This document shows, piece after piece, positions 33,583 through 42,013 of a stretch of 64,000 nt of DNA (its first letter is position 1; each line of letters starts with the position of its first letter). A model generated the notes under the pieces. The model saw only the letters and a list, made by a program, of their open reading frames with translations, was not told the DNA's origin and did no database searches. A program made the translations under genes and the position numbers. Origin of the DNA: Pyrinomonadaceae bacterium (GTDB taxonomy: Bacteria > Acidobacteriota > Blastocatellia > Pyrinomonadales > Pyrinomonadaceae). The DNA is taken from contig JAHCHG010000003.1 in the NCBI GenBank assembly GCA_026129865.1, forward strand, positions 124,001 through 188,000. The letters run 5' to 3'.

Positions 33583-35721
33583 TTACTTCAGCGAAGCGGT
33601 ATCGACCCGGAAGGTCGTGGTAACCGAACTATCCATTGTCGTCCGGAATTGGATCCGAACCGTCTGCCCTTTATACGCCGCCAGATTGAACGACTTTTGC
33701 GAGTAAACGCCGGCAGTGCCTTTGTTCAAATTGCTGTAAGTCGCCAATGTCGAAAGCAGCGTTCCCGAAGTGTTTCGAACCTCGACGAACAATTTGTCAT
33801 ATTGTTTCGTGGTCGTTGTTTCGCTCGACGTAACATTCAGCCAGAACGTAAATGTTCCAGTGGCGTTCGAGGGAATTGATACCGTTTGATAACTTTGACC
33901 CGAAACGCTGTTATTTACACCGAAATACGGATAACCGGTTCCGCCCTGCGGATAATTTCCGTTCGAGGTGTAAAAATAGCCTGATCCCGAACCGACCCAC
34001 GGCGAAGCGCTTCCTTCAAAACCGCCGTTTACGAGAAGTTCCGAACCGCCGCCAGGCGTCGGAGTCGGAGTGGGAGTCGGAGTTCCGCCTGCGCATGAAC
34101 CTACTCCAACCGCGCACCAGCCAGTTTGAACAGCGCTGTACTGAGAACTTGAAGAACCGAAAAGGTCGGTTGCGGCATTCAAAGTTGCCGTTCTTGCGCC
34201 CGTAAAATTCGTGCCGGAAGTCATATATACCGACAATGCCCGATAAAATATTTTCGCTGCATCCGTCGTGCCGATTCCCGGAACCGTTACGCCGCTGACA
34301 CGATTTGTACCACCGGCAGCGATCAGAAAATACGCGTGATTCGAAATACTCGAATTTGTGTGCACGCCGCAATTGTCGTTTGAACTTGACGGAGTACAGC
34401 TTCCCGGATATAGCCGTACACTATAGTGGTCCGGATCGCCGACCGAATTCGGATTATCCATTCGGCGAAGCGCGTCTCCGGGCGTTCCCGGCGTATATGC
34501 ATCTTCACCTATTTTCCACGTATCGGTCGTTGCGGAACCGCCGTCGGCGTAAAGTTCCACCATTGCTCCGAAAATGTCCGACATCGATTCGTTCAGCGCG
34601 CCCGATTCGCTGGCATAAGTCAGGTTTGCGGTCCGTTCGGTAACGCCGTGGGTCATTTCATGACCGCAGATATCGATCGTTGTCAGCGGCGAAAAGGTCG
34701 TGCCGTTGCCGTCGCCATAGCTCATTTTGTTCTGATACCAGAACGCGTTGTTGTAATTGCTGCCGAAATGAACACGAGACGAAACAAGGCTGATCGAGCC
34801 GTTTGCCGCAGCCGATGTCGTTCCGGGACCGTAATTGCCGTCAATACCGTTTCGACCATGGACGTTTTTATAATAATCGAAAGTTTTTGCAGCACCGTAA
34901 TGTGCATCGACACCCGCGCGTTCGTTCGTTGCCGTCCAGGAATCGTCCGTTCCCGAATATCGCGATTGAGTTCCGCCTGTACCGGTCGATGTGCTGCCGG
35001 TATTATTCATGTTGAAAGTTCCCATTTTACGGGTCAGATCTTCCATGTAATAGGTCGAACCGCTTTGCGATGTCGAGATGGTTACCGTGCCGCTGTAAAG
35101 AGAACTGCCGGTGCCGGTTTGAAGGTTATTGTATTCAAAAACCTCTTCGCCCGTTTGGGCGTCGATAAATGAAACCGGCGCGGAGGTTTCGTCTGAACCG
35201 TCGATTCGCGGGATTTCTATCCTGTACGCCAGATGATCGCGGGTTTCTCCGCGATAGATGTAAAGCCCAACAATCGGGTCGCCGGTCATTTCAGCTTTTC
35301 CCGAATACCGTGCAGCGGCTAGATTGATCGCGTCTTTTTCAGAAAGCAGCGGAGTCGTGTCGACCGCGATATTTTCCTTAAGTGCATCCGTAATTACCAA
35401 AAGTTCGCCGGTCGGCGTTAAATGGACGATCGCCTCGCCTTCCCAAACAGGGATCTTGTTGACGGTTTGGCGAACGCGAGTGTGCGCCATCATCAGTTCG
35501 TCGATCTCGACGTTTTTAATTTCAAACTGGTCAACCTCTCCGATCGCACGGAACGAAGCCTGATTTTTCAAAATTTCAAGACTGATCTCTTTCGCTCTTG
35601 AAAGTTCATCTTGTGAGCCATTGACGAATATCGGACTGTTCGCATCGGCTCGATTTGAGATCAACCCGAAAATGATCAGCCCAACGCTGAAAACCACTAG
35701 CAGACATAAAATTCTCTTCAC
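33583..35721 (-). CDS. Secreted M4 (thermolysin-like) metallopeptidase with C-terminal beta-sandwich
   Basis: GTG 35721 is preferred because AAGGAG lies 9-10 bases upstream and the product then begins with a signal peptide; an upstream in-frame ATG at 35775 would add 18 charged residues. Of the 712 residues, about 30-200 are the FTP/PepSY inhibitory propeptide. The catalytic domain has HEMTH (H354, H358) and ESGALNESMSD (E378), the M4 signature. After a PTPTPTPGGG linker the C-terminal about 140 residues (LLVNGGFEGSASPW...) form a carbohydrate-binding-like or PPC-like sandwich. It is exported and self-processed in family members. Confidence 0.93.
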   Translation of the reverse strand: MKRILCLLVVFSVGLIIFGLISNRADANSPIFVNGSQDELSRAKEISLEILKNQASFRAIGEVDQFEIKNVEIDELMMAHTRVRQTVNKIPVWEGEAIVHLTPTGELLVITDALKENIAVDTTPLLSEKDAINLAAARYSGKAEMTGDPIVGLYIYRGETRDHLAYRIEIPRIDGSDETSAPVSFIDAQTGEEVFEYNNLQTGTGSSLYSGTVTISTSQSGSTYYMEDLTRKMGTFNMNNTGSTSTGTGGTQSRYSGTDDSWTATNERAGVDAHYGAAKTFDYYKNVHGRNGIDGNYGPGTTSAAANGSISLVSSRVHFGSNYNNAFWYQNKMSYGDGNGTTFSPLTTIDICGHEMTHGVTERTANLTYASESGALNESMSDIFGAMVELYADGGSATTDTWKIGEDAYTPGTPGDALRRMDNPNSVGDPDHYSVRLYPGSCTPSSSNDNCGVHTNSSISNHAYFLIAAGGTNRVSGVTVPGIGTTDAAKIFYRALSVYMTSGTNFTGARTATLNAATDLFGSSSSQYSAVQTGWCAVGVGSCAGGTPTPTPTPTPGGGSELLVNGGFEGSASPWVGSGSGYFYTSNGNYPQGGTGYPYFGVNNSVSGQSYQTVSIPSNATGTFTFWLNVTSSETTTTKQYDKLFVEVRNTSGTLLSTLATYSNLNKGTAGVYSQKSFNLAAYKGQTVRIQFRTTMDSSVTTTFRVDTASLK

Positions 35722-36011
35722 GTCTTTCTTCTCCTTTTGAACTAACTTTTGAAATATGCTGATAAAATTTATCAAGCCGCAAAAGGGATTAATATGTATA
35801 TAAAAACGTCAAAAGACTGCTGAATTGATCCGTACGAACGGAGCGGGAAAACTCACTGGATCATTCAATCTACGGGAATTTCTTTGATGGCGGATGAGAG
35901 TTTAGCATTAAACGCGGTCAAGTCAAATGCAGAAAAAGACAATTAGTGCCAAATTCATAAATATTTTTTAATATTTTTTAATGATCGTGTTTGAGGTTTA
36001 AATTTCTGAGG
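35722..36011. other. Intergenic region after the T6SS operon
   Basis: About 290 bases between the tssF stop and the M4 start. It is A/T-rich near 35960-35990 and should contain the M4 promoter. No gene and no strong hairpin terminator for the T6SS operon were seen. Confidence 0.4.
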
Positions 36012-37901
36012 TCACAAAAGGATCTGTTCGCCGGTTCTAGGCGGAAAACTTTTCACTATTCCCTCGCGTTGCTGGGTGCGCAACACCAACTGGTTAAAGG
36101 AGTTGAGCGAAGAATAAAGAGCTAGAAAGCGTTCGATCACACAAGCAAAAAGGAACCAACCGCTTCCGACAAATTCTTCCTCATCAAAGGTGAGCGTTGT
36201 TTCGAGACCGCGAACAAATCCCGCTCCGATATGGCTGCCGATCTGTTTTACCACTTTTTTGCTCTCAATTCCGGTGATTCCGAGGATCTGTTTGCGCGTA
36301 ACATCGGAATCCTGAAAGTTGTAAAGTTGCAGTATTTCCTGCAAGGCTTCGGGCGTTCCGTTCTCACTTTCGACGATCGACAGATAATTTAAATTCAAAT
36401 GCGAGATCAAACGCCATTGAAGAGCTTTCCGCTGCGGCGGACGAATGGTTTCCGTCGGTTTTGTAAGACACCGAATGCGCGAAAGAAGCGCGGTTTCTTC
36501 GATCTCAAAATCACCGGTTTTTCCGCCGAATGGAAGCTTCGCCGGAAGATCGCGGTTCGTACAGGTCGTCCGCAGCGTTATTACTTCCGTCGAAGGAACG
36601 CTCGGGTTGAAATCCATATCGACGAGCGCTAAATACATTTCGGTTCCTTCATCGTTCGGACGCTGCGAAGCGCGGCGTGAAGCATACCAGAAGGTTTTTT
36701 CCATTTGTTCGCCGTATGCGTGCCGGAGCGAATAGAACGGCGAAAACTCACGGGTAATGTTCGATTTCGGATCGGTGGTCAAAACCTGGTTGATCGAATA
36801 TATCTCGGTCGTATGCTGGCGGTGCACGTCAGCGATGACATGATATTCGTACTGCTGATTTGAAAGATAGATCGGGTCAGCCGAACGGTCAAACAGATTA
36901 ACGACCGGCGTACAGCCGAGCTTAAACGTTCCCTCCGTAATCGGCGCCTGCGGCGGCGTTATGTCCTTGAGATGAATAAGCAGATCGAAATGGCTTCCAA
37001 ACTTGTTTTCGACCGCTTTATCTAAACCGTAAACGTCAAAGAACATGAACTTATAGGGAAAGGCAAAATATTCCGTAAGCAGGCGGTAACCGGCAAAAGA
37101 ACGTTTTGTGTAAGGCAAAACGGCTTCGTCTTCATCAAATCCGACCTGACGAATGTTTTCCGGCGGTAAAATGACCGGATCGGGAAGCTTCGCGTTCATA
37201 TTCATCAGCGTTGAAATCGTTCTCATGCTGATCGGCGGTTCCTTGGCACGAAATTCAACGGCTGATGCGTGATTAAATATCAGTTCGTAAAGCGGATAGA
37301 TCAGCTGCGGATCGCCGTTAATATAAAACCGGAGAAATTCCGGCGGTTTTTCGGTGTCGCCGACCTTGAATTCGTGAAGGTTCGCGTCGCCGTAACATTT
37401 CAGGCTGAGCTTAATGTAACTCTCTGCAAATTTTCCCCGGGCATCTTTCGGCGCAGGCGATTCAAGCGAAGACGATTCCAGTATCAAAGGCAATAGCTGT
37501 ATGTCATACGCCGATCTAAAGCGGCACGGCGTTCCGTCAACGGGACGCGAATTGAGCTTCGCTCCGCGATCGAGTTTTTGAACTGCCGTTAGCTTGTCTT
37601 TGGGATTACCGAAAGTCATTTCGACGATCGCCATAGAAGGAATCGGAGCGAGATAATGAGGATAAAGAACGTTTAGAAAAGATTCGGTGATCTCCGGTAA
37701 CTCATCATCGAGTTTTAACCCTATTCGACCGCTTAAAAGCGCAAATGCTTCGATGATCCGTTCAACATGCGGATCTTCGATCTTTTCTTCATCGAGAAGA
37801 AGCCGCGCTGCTATCTTTGGATATTTCTTCGCAAATTCCGCGCCCATTCGGCGCAGAAATATTAACTCCCGCTCGTAATATCCTAAAAGTTCATCGCGCA
37901 T
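36012..37901 (-). CDS. tssF: T6SS baseplate subunit TssF
   Basis: The 629 residues match TssF (VasA/ImpG) over the full length. The N-terminus MRDELLGYYERELIFLRRMGAEFA and the following KYPKIAARLLLDEEKIEDPHVERIIEAFA are diagnostic. TssF builds the baseplate wedge with TssE, TssG and TssK. In almost all T6SS loci tssG follows directly. Here tssF is the last gene of the operon and tssG is missing from this place. The lipase gene precedes it by 42 bases. Confidence 0.95.
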   Translation of the reverse strand: MRDELLGYYERELIFLRRMGAEFAKKYPKIAARLLLDEEKIEDPHVERIIEAFALLSGRIGLKLDDELPEITESFLNVLYPHYLAPIPSMAIVEMTFGNPKDKLTAVQKLDRGAKLNSRPVDGTPCRFRSAYDIQLLPLILESSSLESPAPKDARGKFAESYIKLSLKCYGDANLHEFKVGDTEKPPEFLRFYINGDPQLIYPLYELIFNHASAVEFRAKEPPISMRTISTLMNMNAKLPDPVILPPENIRQVGFDEDEAVLPYTKRSFAGYRLLTEYFAFPYKFMFFDVYGLDKAVENKFGSHFDLLIHLKDITPPQAPITEGTFKLGCTPVVNLFDRSADPIYLSNQQYEYHVIADVHRQHTTEIYSINQVLTTDPKSNITREFSPFYSLRHAYGEQMEKTFWYASRRASQRPNDEGTEMYLALVDMDFNPSVPSTEVITLRTTCTNRDLPAKLPFGGKTGDFEIEETALLSRIRCLTKPTETIRPPQRKALQWRLISHLNLNYLSIVESENGTPEALQEILQLYNFQDSDVTRKQILGITGIESKKVVKQIGSHIGAGFVRGLETTLTFDEEEFVGSGWFLFACVIERFLALYSSLNSFNQLVLRTQQREGIVKSFPPRTGEQILL

Positions 37902-37943
37902 CTGAAATCAGTTTAACTGAATAAATCGTTATCTCAAATCGAC

Positions 37944-38555
37944 TTACTGGATTAGCGTAGGAAGTGCGACAGACGGTCCGACATTACCGAGCGCGTGGCG
38001 CGTGAAAAAGTTTCCTTGCGAACGGACGGGTACGTCGGTGCCGGGATTTCGTCCGGGCGAACTGCTGACAAATTCGCCGCCGGCTGCGGTGTAGTTGGTG
38101 ATTTGAGAGTTATCGCGAAACCATGCCGAAAAACTCGATGCGCCGACGAGAGGCGCAGGATTGACGGTACTTGCCGGAATTTTTGTAGAAACCGAGCAAT
38201 AAGCGGCAAGTCCGCCGCCAAGCGAATGTCCCGCCAAATGGAATAGTTTTCCCGCAGGAACTCTTTGGCGAAAAGTATGGGTGGCATTTAATGCCTGGGT
38301 GTATTGGAGCGGTGTTCCGCCCAAAACCTGCCCGGCATCGGCGAGGACATCGGAAAATGAGTCCGTGCCGGCAAAGGCGAGGACATATTTTACGCCATTC
38401 GAATCCGACATAAATACCGCTTTGAAACCGGTTATCACATTTCGCGTATGATCGATCACGTTCCATGTCGATCCATTTGAAAACCGCCACGATTGTCCTT
38501 TGATGCCGCTATATCCGATTTCGCAACAAGATTTGGTTTCTACGAAAGTTAACAT
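37944..38555 (-). CDS. Class 3 lipase-like protein, candidate T6SS effector
   Basis: The 203-residue product has an alpha/beta-hydrolase lipase_3 core. YVLAFAGTDSFSDVLADAG is the typical strand-turn before the lid, and the nucleophile elbow is HLAGHSLGGGLAAY with S111. The segment ITNYTAAGGEFVS corresponds to the acid position of class 3 lipases, although E161 stands where D is usual. RHALGNVG supplies the histidine (H187). There is no signal peptide. It lies inside the T6SS operon between tssE and tssF, codirectional and tightly spaced, so delivery by the T6SS is the natural inference. No immunity gene is visible beside it. A lipase with a housekeeping role cannot be excluded. Confidence 0.85.
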   Translation of the reverse strand: MLTFVETKSCCEIGYSGIKGQSWRFSNGSTWNVIDHTRNVITGFKAVFMSDSNGVKYVLAFAGTDSFSDVLADAGQVLGGTPLQYTQALNATHTFRQRVPAGKLFHLAGHSLGGGLAAYCSVSTKIPASTVNPAPLVGASSFSAWFRDNSQITNYTAAGGEFVSSSPGRNPGTDVPVRSQGNFFTRHALGNVGPSVALPTLIQ

Positions 38556-38588
38556 TGCAATGGTCTCCGAATTTAAGTGAATGGTTCT

Positions 38589-39074
38589 TTAAACTTCTTT
38601 AATTTCAAAATCGCCGCTTCCGACTTTTAGTACGGTGTCGAACGCAACCGGTTCGGGCGAAGGTTCGATATTCAGATTCGCTTCTATCCTAAATCTTAAA
38701 GATTTGTCGGTTGTGCTGATCGGCTCAAGTGAAACCCTAAGATCCAGAAAACGCGGCTCAAAATTTTTAATTGCCGTTTCGATCGCTTTAGTCATACGGC
38801 TTTGTTCGAGATGATTTTTCGCACTCACACCGGTAAAATCCGGCAAACCGTAAACCGCTACCGATTTACTCAATTCACTGAGAGATTCGGCGGCACCGGA
38901 AAGATAAGCCCGCGTATTCAAAAGCCATTCTAGGTCGCGCTGGACGGATTGCTTCAGCTCGCGAAGTGAATTTGATCTGGTTTGCAGAGCTTCTTGCGAA
39001 GATTTCGGCTCCAGATCGATCAATCGGTCAAGCAGCGATGGTGTTACTCGAACTTCGTTATCGGTTCGCGACAT
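38589..39074 (-). CDS. tssE: T6SS baseplate subunit TssE (gp25-like)
   Basis: The 161-residue product is of the gp25/lysozyme-like family. The diagnostic RDLEWLLNTRAYL lies in the first half, with LPDFTG and the IKNFEPRFLDLRVSLEP segment after it, as in TssE. It links the sheath to the baseplate. It lies between hcp and the lipase. No Shine-Dalgarno sequence is obvious in front of the ATG; a strong hairpin stands 14 bases upstream of the ATG. Confidence 0.93.
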   Translation of the reverse strand: MSRTDNEVRVTPSLLDRLIDLEPKSSQEALQTRSNSLRELKQSVQRDLEWLLNTRAYLSGAAESLSELSKSVAVYGLPDFTGVSAKNHLEQSRMTKAIETAIKNFEPRFLDLRVSLEPISTTDKSLRFRIEANLNIEPSPEPVAFDTVLKVGSGDFEIKEV

Positions 39075-39088
39075 AAAAATGAAAAGCA

Positions 39089-39128
39089 GCTTAATGTGCC
39101 TGACGTTTTAAAGAAAGGCACATTAAGC
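39089..39128 (-). promoter_or_regulatory. Perfect hairpin between hcp and tssE
   Basis: The 12-base arms GCTTAATGTGCC (39089-39100) and GGCACATTAAGC (39117-39128) are exact reverse complements with a 16-base loop. No U-run follows in the direction of transcription, so it looks like an mRNA 3'-end stabiliser or processing site, not a classical terminator. Confidence 0.8.
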
Positions 39129-39167
39129 AGGTAAATTGTAACCAGATAAAAGTTCTGCCCGGCGAAT

Positions 39168-39659
39168 TTAAGCGCCCTGAACTTTTTTGGTGTCGTAACT
39201 GACAGTGTTCGTCAACGAAACGGAACCGTCGTTCTTCTGTTGGAAATATTCGTGCGTGATCTTCGTAAAGTTGAACGAACATTGTTCGATCGGAAGACCG
39301 CCTCCGGCACTTCCGCCGGTCTGGAACGATGAAATTACAAGGTCGTTAAATGTAACTTTGTAATACGTGTAGGGTGAGCCGTCCCCGCCGGTCTTGCGGC
39401 AGCTCAAGATCGCCTGCGGAATGTGATTGCCCTTGCAGCAAGCCAGGAATAACTGAACGCTCGCTTTACCGTTTTCGATCACAAAGTGAAAATCCTGAAG
39501 CGAAACTTTTCCCGTTCCCAAACCCGTTCCGAGTGATGATGAACCCGCATTGCTCGCACCGAATGACCACGATTGGATCTGCATTTGTTTTTCAAAGCCA
39601 ACCGCTTCCGATTCGCCTTCTATTCCGTCTATTTTTAGATAAAAATCTTCTGATGCCAT
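39168..39659 (-). CDS. hcp: T6SS tube protein Hcp (TssD)
   Basis: The 163-residue Hcp opens MASEDFYLKIDGIEGES and contains the characteristic QIQSWSFGASN and the DFHFVIENGKASVQLFLACC segment. It ends with FTKITHEYFQQKNDGS. Hexamers of this protein form the secreted inner tube. AAGGAG precedes the ATG. Long stem-loops lie on both sides of the gene within the operon, so the hcp message may be separately processed, stabilised or attenuated, matching the large amounts of Hcp a T6SS needs. Confidence 0.96.
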   Translation of the reverse strand: MASEDFYLKIDGIEGESEAVGFEKQMQIQSWSFGASNAGSSSLGTGLGTGKVSLQDFHFVIENGKASVQLFLACCKGNHIPQAILSCRKTGGDGSPYTYYKVTFNDLVISSFQTGGSAGGGLPIEQCSFNFTKITHEYFQQKNDGSVSLTNTVSYDTKKVQGA

Positions 39660-39756
39660 TTTATTCTTGCTCCTTATTTCAGATTTCGAATCTTGTTGAA
39701 TTTTGCCTATTAAGCAAAAACTTCCTTATTTTCTATTGAGCTTTTGCTCTCTTTTT

Positions 39757-39846
39757 GAGTTCCTTCAGCTCGACTATGTACTTGAGACGCGATGAAGGAA
39801 CTCTTTTGCGCGAGTTACGAATTTTTTTCTTAGCACAATTCGTAAC
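39757..39846 (-). promoter_or_regulatory. Two perfect hairpins between tssC and hcp
   Basis: Reading in the direction of transcription, the first hairpin has arms 39814-39823 and 39837-39846 (GTTACGAATT and its complement). The second has 11-base arms at 39757-39767 and 39793-39803 (GAGTTCCTTCA and its complement), followed by AAAAAGAGAG instead of a U-run. They lie 98 bases or more before the hcp start codon in an unusually long gap for this operon (196 bases). Confidence 0.8.
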
Positions 39847-39855
39847 CTACTGATT

Positions 39856-41337
39856 TTATTTAGCCGGCGGCGGAAGGTCGGCGACCAATCGCAGCGAGAC
39901 AGAGAGTTCGTCGAGCTGGAAGTGCGGTCTCAGGAACGCAACGGCACGATAAGCGCCGGGCTTTCCGGGAACCTCTGCCACATCGACACGTGCTTCGCGA
40001 AGCGGATATTTCGCTTTTTGCGCAGCAGGCGCGACGTCGTTTTCCAGAACATAGTTTGTGATCCAGCGATTCAGGAAAAGCTGGCATTCTTCACGCGACA
40101 TAAACGAACCGATCTTGTCGCGCATCATCGATTTCAGATAATGAGCGAATCGTGATACTGCAAAGATATATTGCAGCTGCGAAGACAATCGCGCATTGGC
40201 ATTTGCTTCGTCGGTATCGTATTTTTTCGGTTTATTTGCCGACTGTGTCGCGAAGAACGCGGCATAGTCGGTATTTTTGCAATGAACCAGCGGAATAAAT
40301 CCATTGTCGGAAAATTCCTTTTCGCGGCGGTCGGTAATGGCGACTTCGGTCGGACATTTCATTGCGACCTCGCCTTCGTCGGTTTCAAAGGTGTGGGTCG
40401 GCAAACCGTCAACAAGTCCGCCGCCTTCGACGCCGCGGATCGCAACGCACCATCCATGCATTGAGAATGCTTCCGTCAGACGGGTTCCCATCGCGTACGC
40501 AGCATTCGACCACAAATATTTTTTGTGATCCGTGCCGTCTACATCTTCTTCAAATGCAAACGTTTCGGTCGGTTTCGTCGCCGCACCGTAAGGTTCGCGT
40601 CCAAGAACATGCGGAAGCGTTAAACCAACGTACCGAGAATCTTCAGATTCGCGGAAGCTGCGCCACTTCATATATTCCATTCGATCGAAGATCTTTGAAA
40701 CATCGCGAACTTCGGTCATTTCCGAGAATGTATCCCAACCGAACATATCCGGCGACGCCGCACTAATGAACGGAGCGTGAGCCGCTGCCGCAACCTGCGA
40801 GATCTGTTCGAGCAAAGCCATATCCTGCGGATGGTTTCCGAATTCGTAATCGCCGATCAGCGCGCCGTAAGGAGCACCGCCGAACGTTCCGTATTCTTCT
40901 TCGTAGAGCTTTTTGAACATGCTCGATTGATCGAATTCGAGCGCGCGTTCGAAATCTTTTAAGAGATCTTTCTTCGTTGCGCTCATTACCCGAATTTTCA
41001 ATTGCGGACCCGTTAAGCTGTTTTTCACCAAATGATGAAGACCGCGCCACGATCCTTCCAATTTTTGAAAGTCTTCGTGATGCATTATCTCGTTCATCTG
41101 CGCCGAAACGAGCCGGTCGATCTCAGCAATTCGAGCGTTGATGGCGGCGTCCATGTTCTTAGACAGCGTTAATTCGCCGTTCATAACCTGTTGAACGAAC
41201 TCGCCTATCATGTCTTTGGCGCGCGCGGTTTGAAACTCATCGCGAGCCATTTTTCCTTCCGTCAGGATCTGGTCAAGTAAACCGGCTTCCTGAACTTGTT
41301 CTTCAACTTGAACTTCTTGTTCTTTTTGTTTAGCCAT
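39856..41337 (-). CDS. tssC: T6SS sheath large subunit TssC (VipB)
   Basis: This 493-residue protein shows the TssC hallmarks: EGSWRGLHHLVKNSLTGPQLKI, EEEYGTFGGAPYGALIGDYEF, and RFAHYLKSMMRDKIGSFMSREE. With TssB it forms the contractile sheath. It lies 4 bases after tssB and has its own GGAGG site. The downstream gap to hcp holds two hairpins. Confidence 0.97.
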   Translation of the reverse strand: MAKQKEQEVQVEEQVQEAGLLDQILTEGKMARDEFQTARAKDMIGEFVQQVMNGELTLSKNMDAAINARIAEIDRLVSAQMNEIMHHEDFQKLEGSWRGLHHLVKNSLTGPQLKIRVMSATKKDLLKDFERALEFDQSSMFKKLYEEEYGTFGGAPYGALIGDYEFGNHPQDMALLEQISQVAAAAHAPFISAASPDMFGWDTFSEMTEVRDVSKIFDRMEYMKWRSFRESEDSRYVGLTLPHVLGREPYGAATKPTETFAFEEDVDGTDHKKYLWSNAAYAMGTRLTEAFSMHGWCVAIRGVEGGGLVDGLPTHTFETDEGEVAMKCPTEVAITDRREKEFSDNGFIPLVHCKNTDYAAFFATQSANKPKKYDTDEANANARLSSQLQYIFAVSRFAHYLKSMMRDKIGSFMSREECQLFLNRWITNYVLENDVAPAAQKAKYPLREARVDVAEVPGKPGAYRAVAFLRPHFQLDELSVSLRLVADLPPPAK

Positions 41338-41341
41338 AGAT

Positions 41342-41863
41342 CTATTCCTCCGTTTTTCCGCTTCCTAATCCAAGCGCGTCGCTTAATTCCTTTTGCTTGC
41401 CGGTGTCCGCTATCACGTCATTCAGCAGATTTTCCAACTTCTCGTTTCCGTCCATCTTTGATCGAAGATCAGCAAGTTTTTGACGAGCTTCAACGAGTTT
41501 TCGAAGTGGTTCGACCTGTTGGACAATTTGGTCCGGCTCGAAATCTTCTATGTCGTTAAAGGTGATATCGACTCCGAGCTTGCTTCCGTCGTCCTGCAGT
41601 TTATTCTCGACGGAATATGCAAGACGCGGTTTCATTCCGGACAAAACCTGATTGAAATTGTCGGCATCGATCTCGACAAATTTCCGGTTTTTCAGCGCCG
41701 GAAGCGGTTCTTCGGGTTTACCTACAAAATCACCCATGACACCGATGACAAAGGGTAATTCTTTTAACTCAATTGCCCCGCCGACCTCCACATCGTATGT
41801 GATTTGGACGCGCGGTGGGCGAACACGATCTAATTTATGTTGCAGACTTTCTTTACTAGGCAT
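41342..41863 (-). CDS. tssB: T6SS sheath small subunit TssB (VipA)
   Basis: The 173 residues show the family pattern: KLDRVRPPRVQITYDVEVGG, then KELPFVIGVMGDF and RKFVEIDADNFNQVLSGMKP, and the C-terminal helix contributing to sheath assembly. AAGGAG is in front of the ATG, and tssC follows immediately, as in essentially every T6SS. Confidence 0.97.
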   Translation of the reverse strand: MPSKESLQHKLDRVRPPRVQITYDVEVGGAIELKELPFVIGVMGDFVGKPEEPLPALKNRKFVEIDADNFNQVLSGMKPRLAYSVENKLQDDGSKLGVDITFNDIEDFEPDQIVQQVEPLRKLVEARQKLADLRSKMDGNEKLENLLNDVIADTGKQKELSDALGLGSGKTEE

Positions 41864-42013
41864 GTACTTTCTCTCCTTTTTCTAGATTGAACAAAATATG
41901 AGTTTTAAAAAACTCTTTGTCGTTGGTTTTATTTACATTAAATAAATGCGTAAATGGGCTCGTATTCAATAAAACGATCTCAAACCTCAAATCAGGTCAA
42001 AATCTTAGTTCTA

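Noticed and set aside
34426-35172. 248-codon plus-strand frame inside the M4 peptidase gene
   Set aside because: It is antisense to a well-identified conserved gene; arginine/cysteine-rich composition is typical of an antisense shadow.
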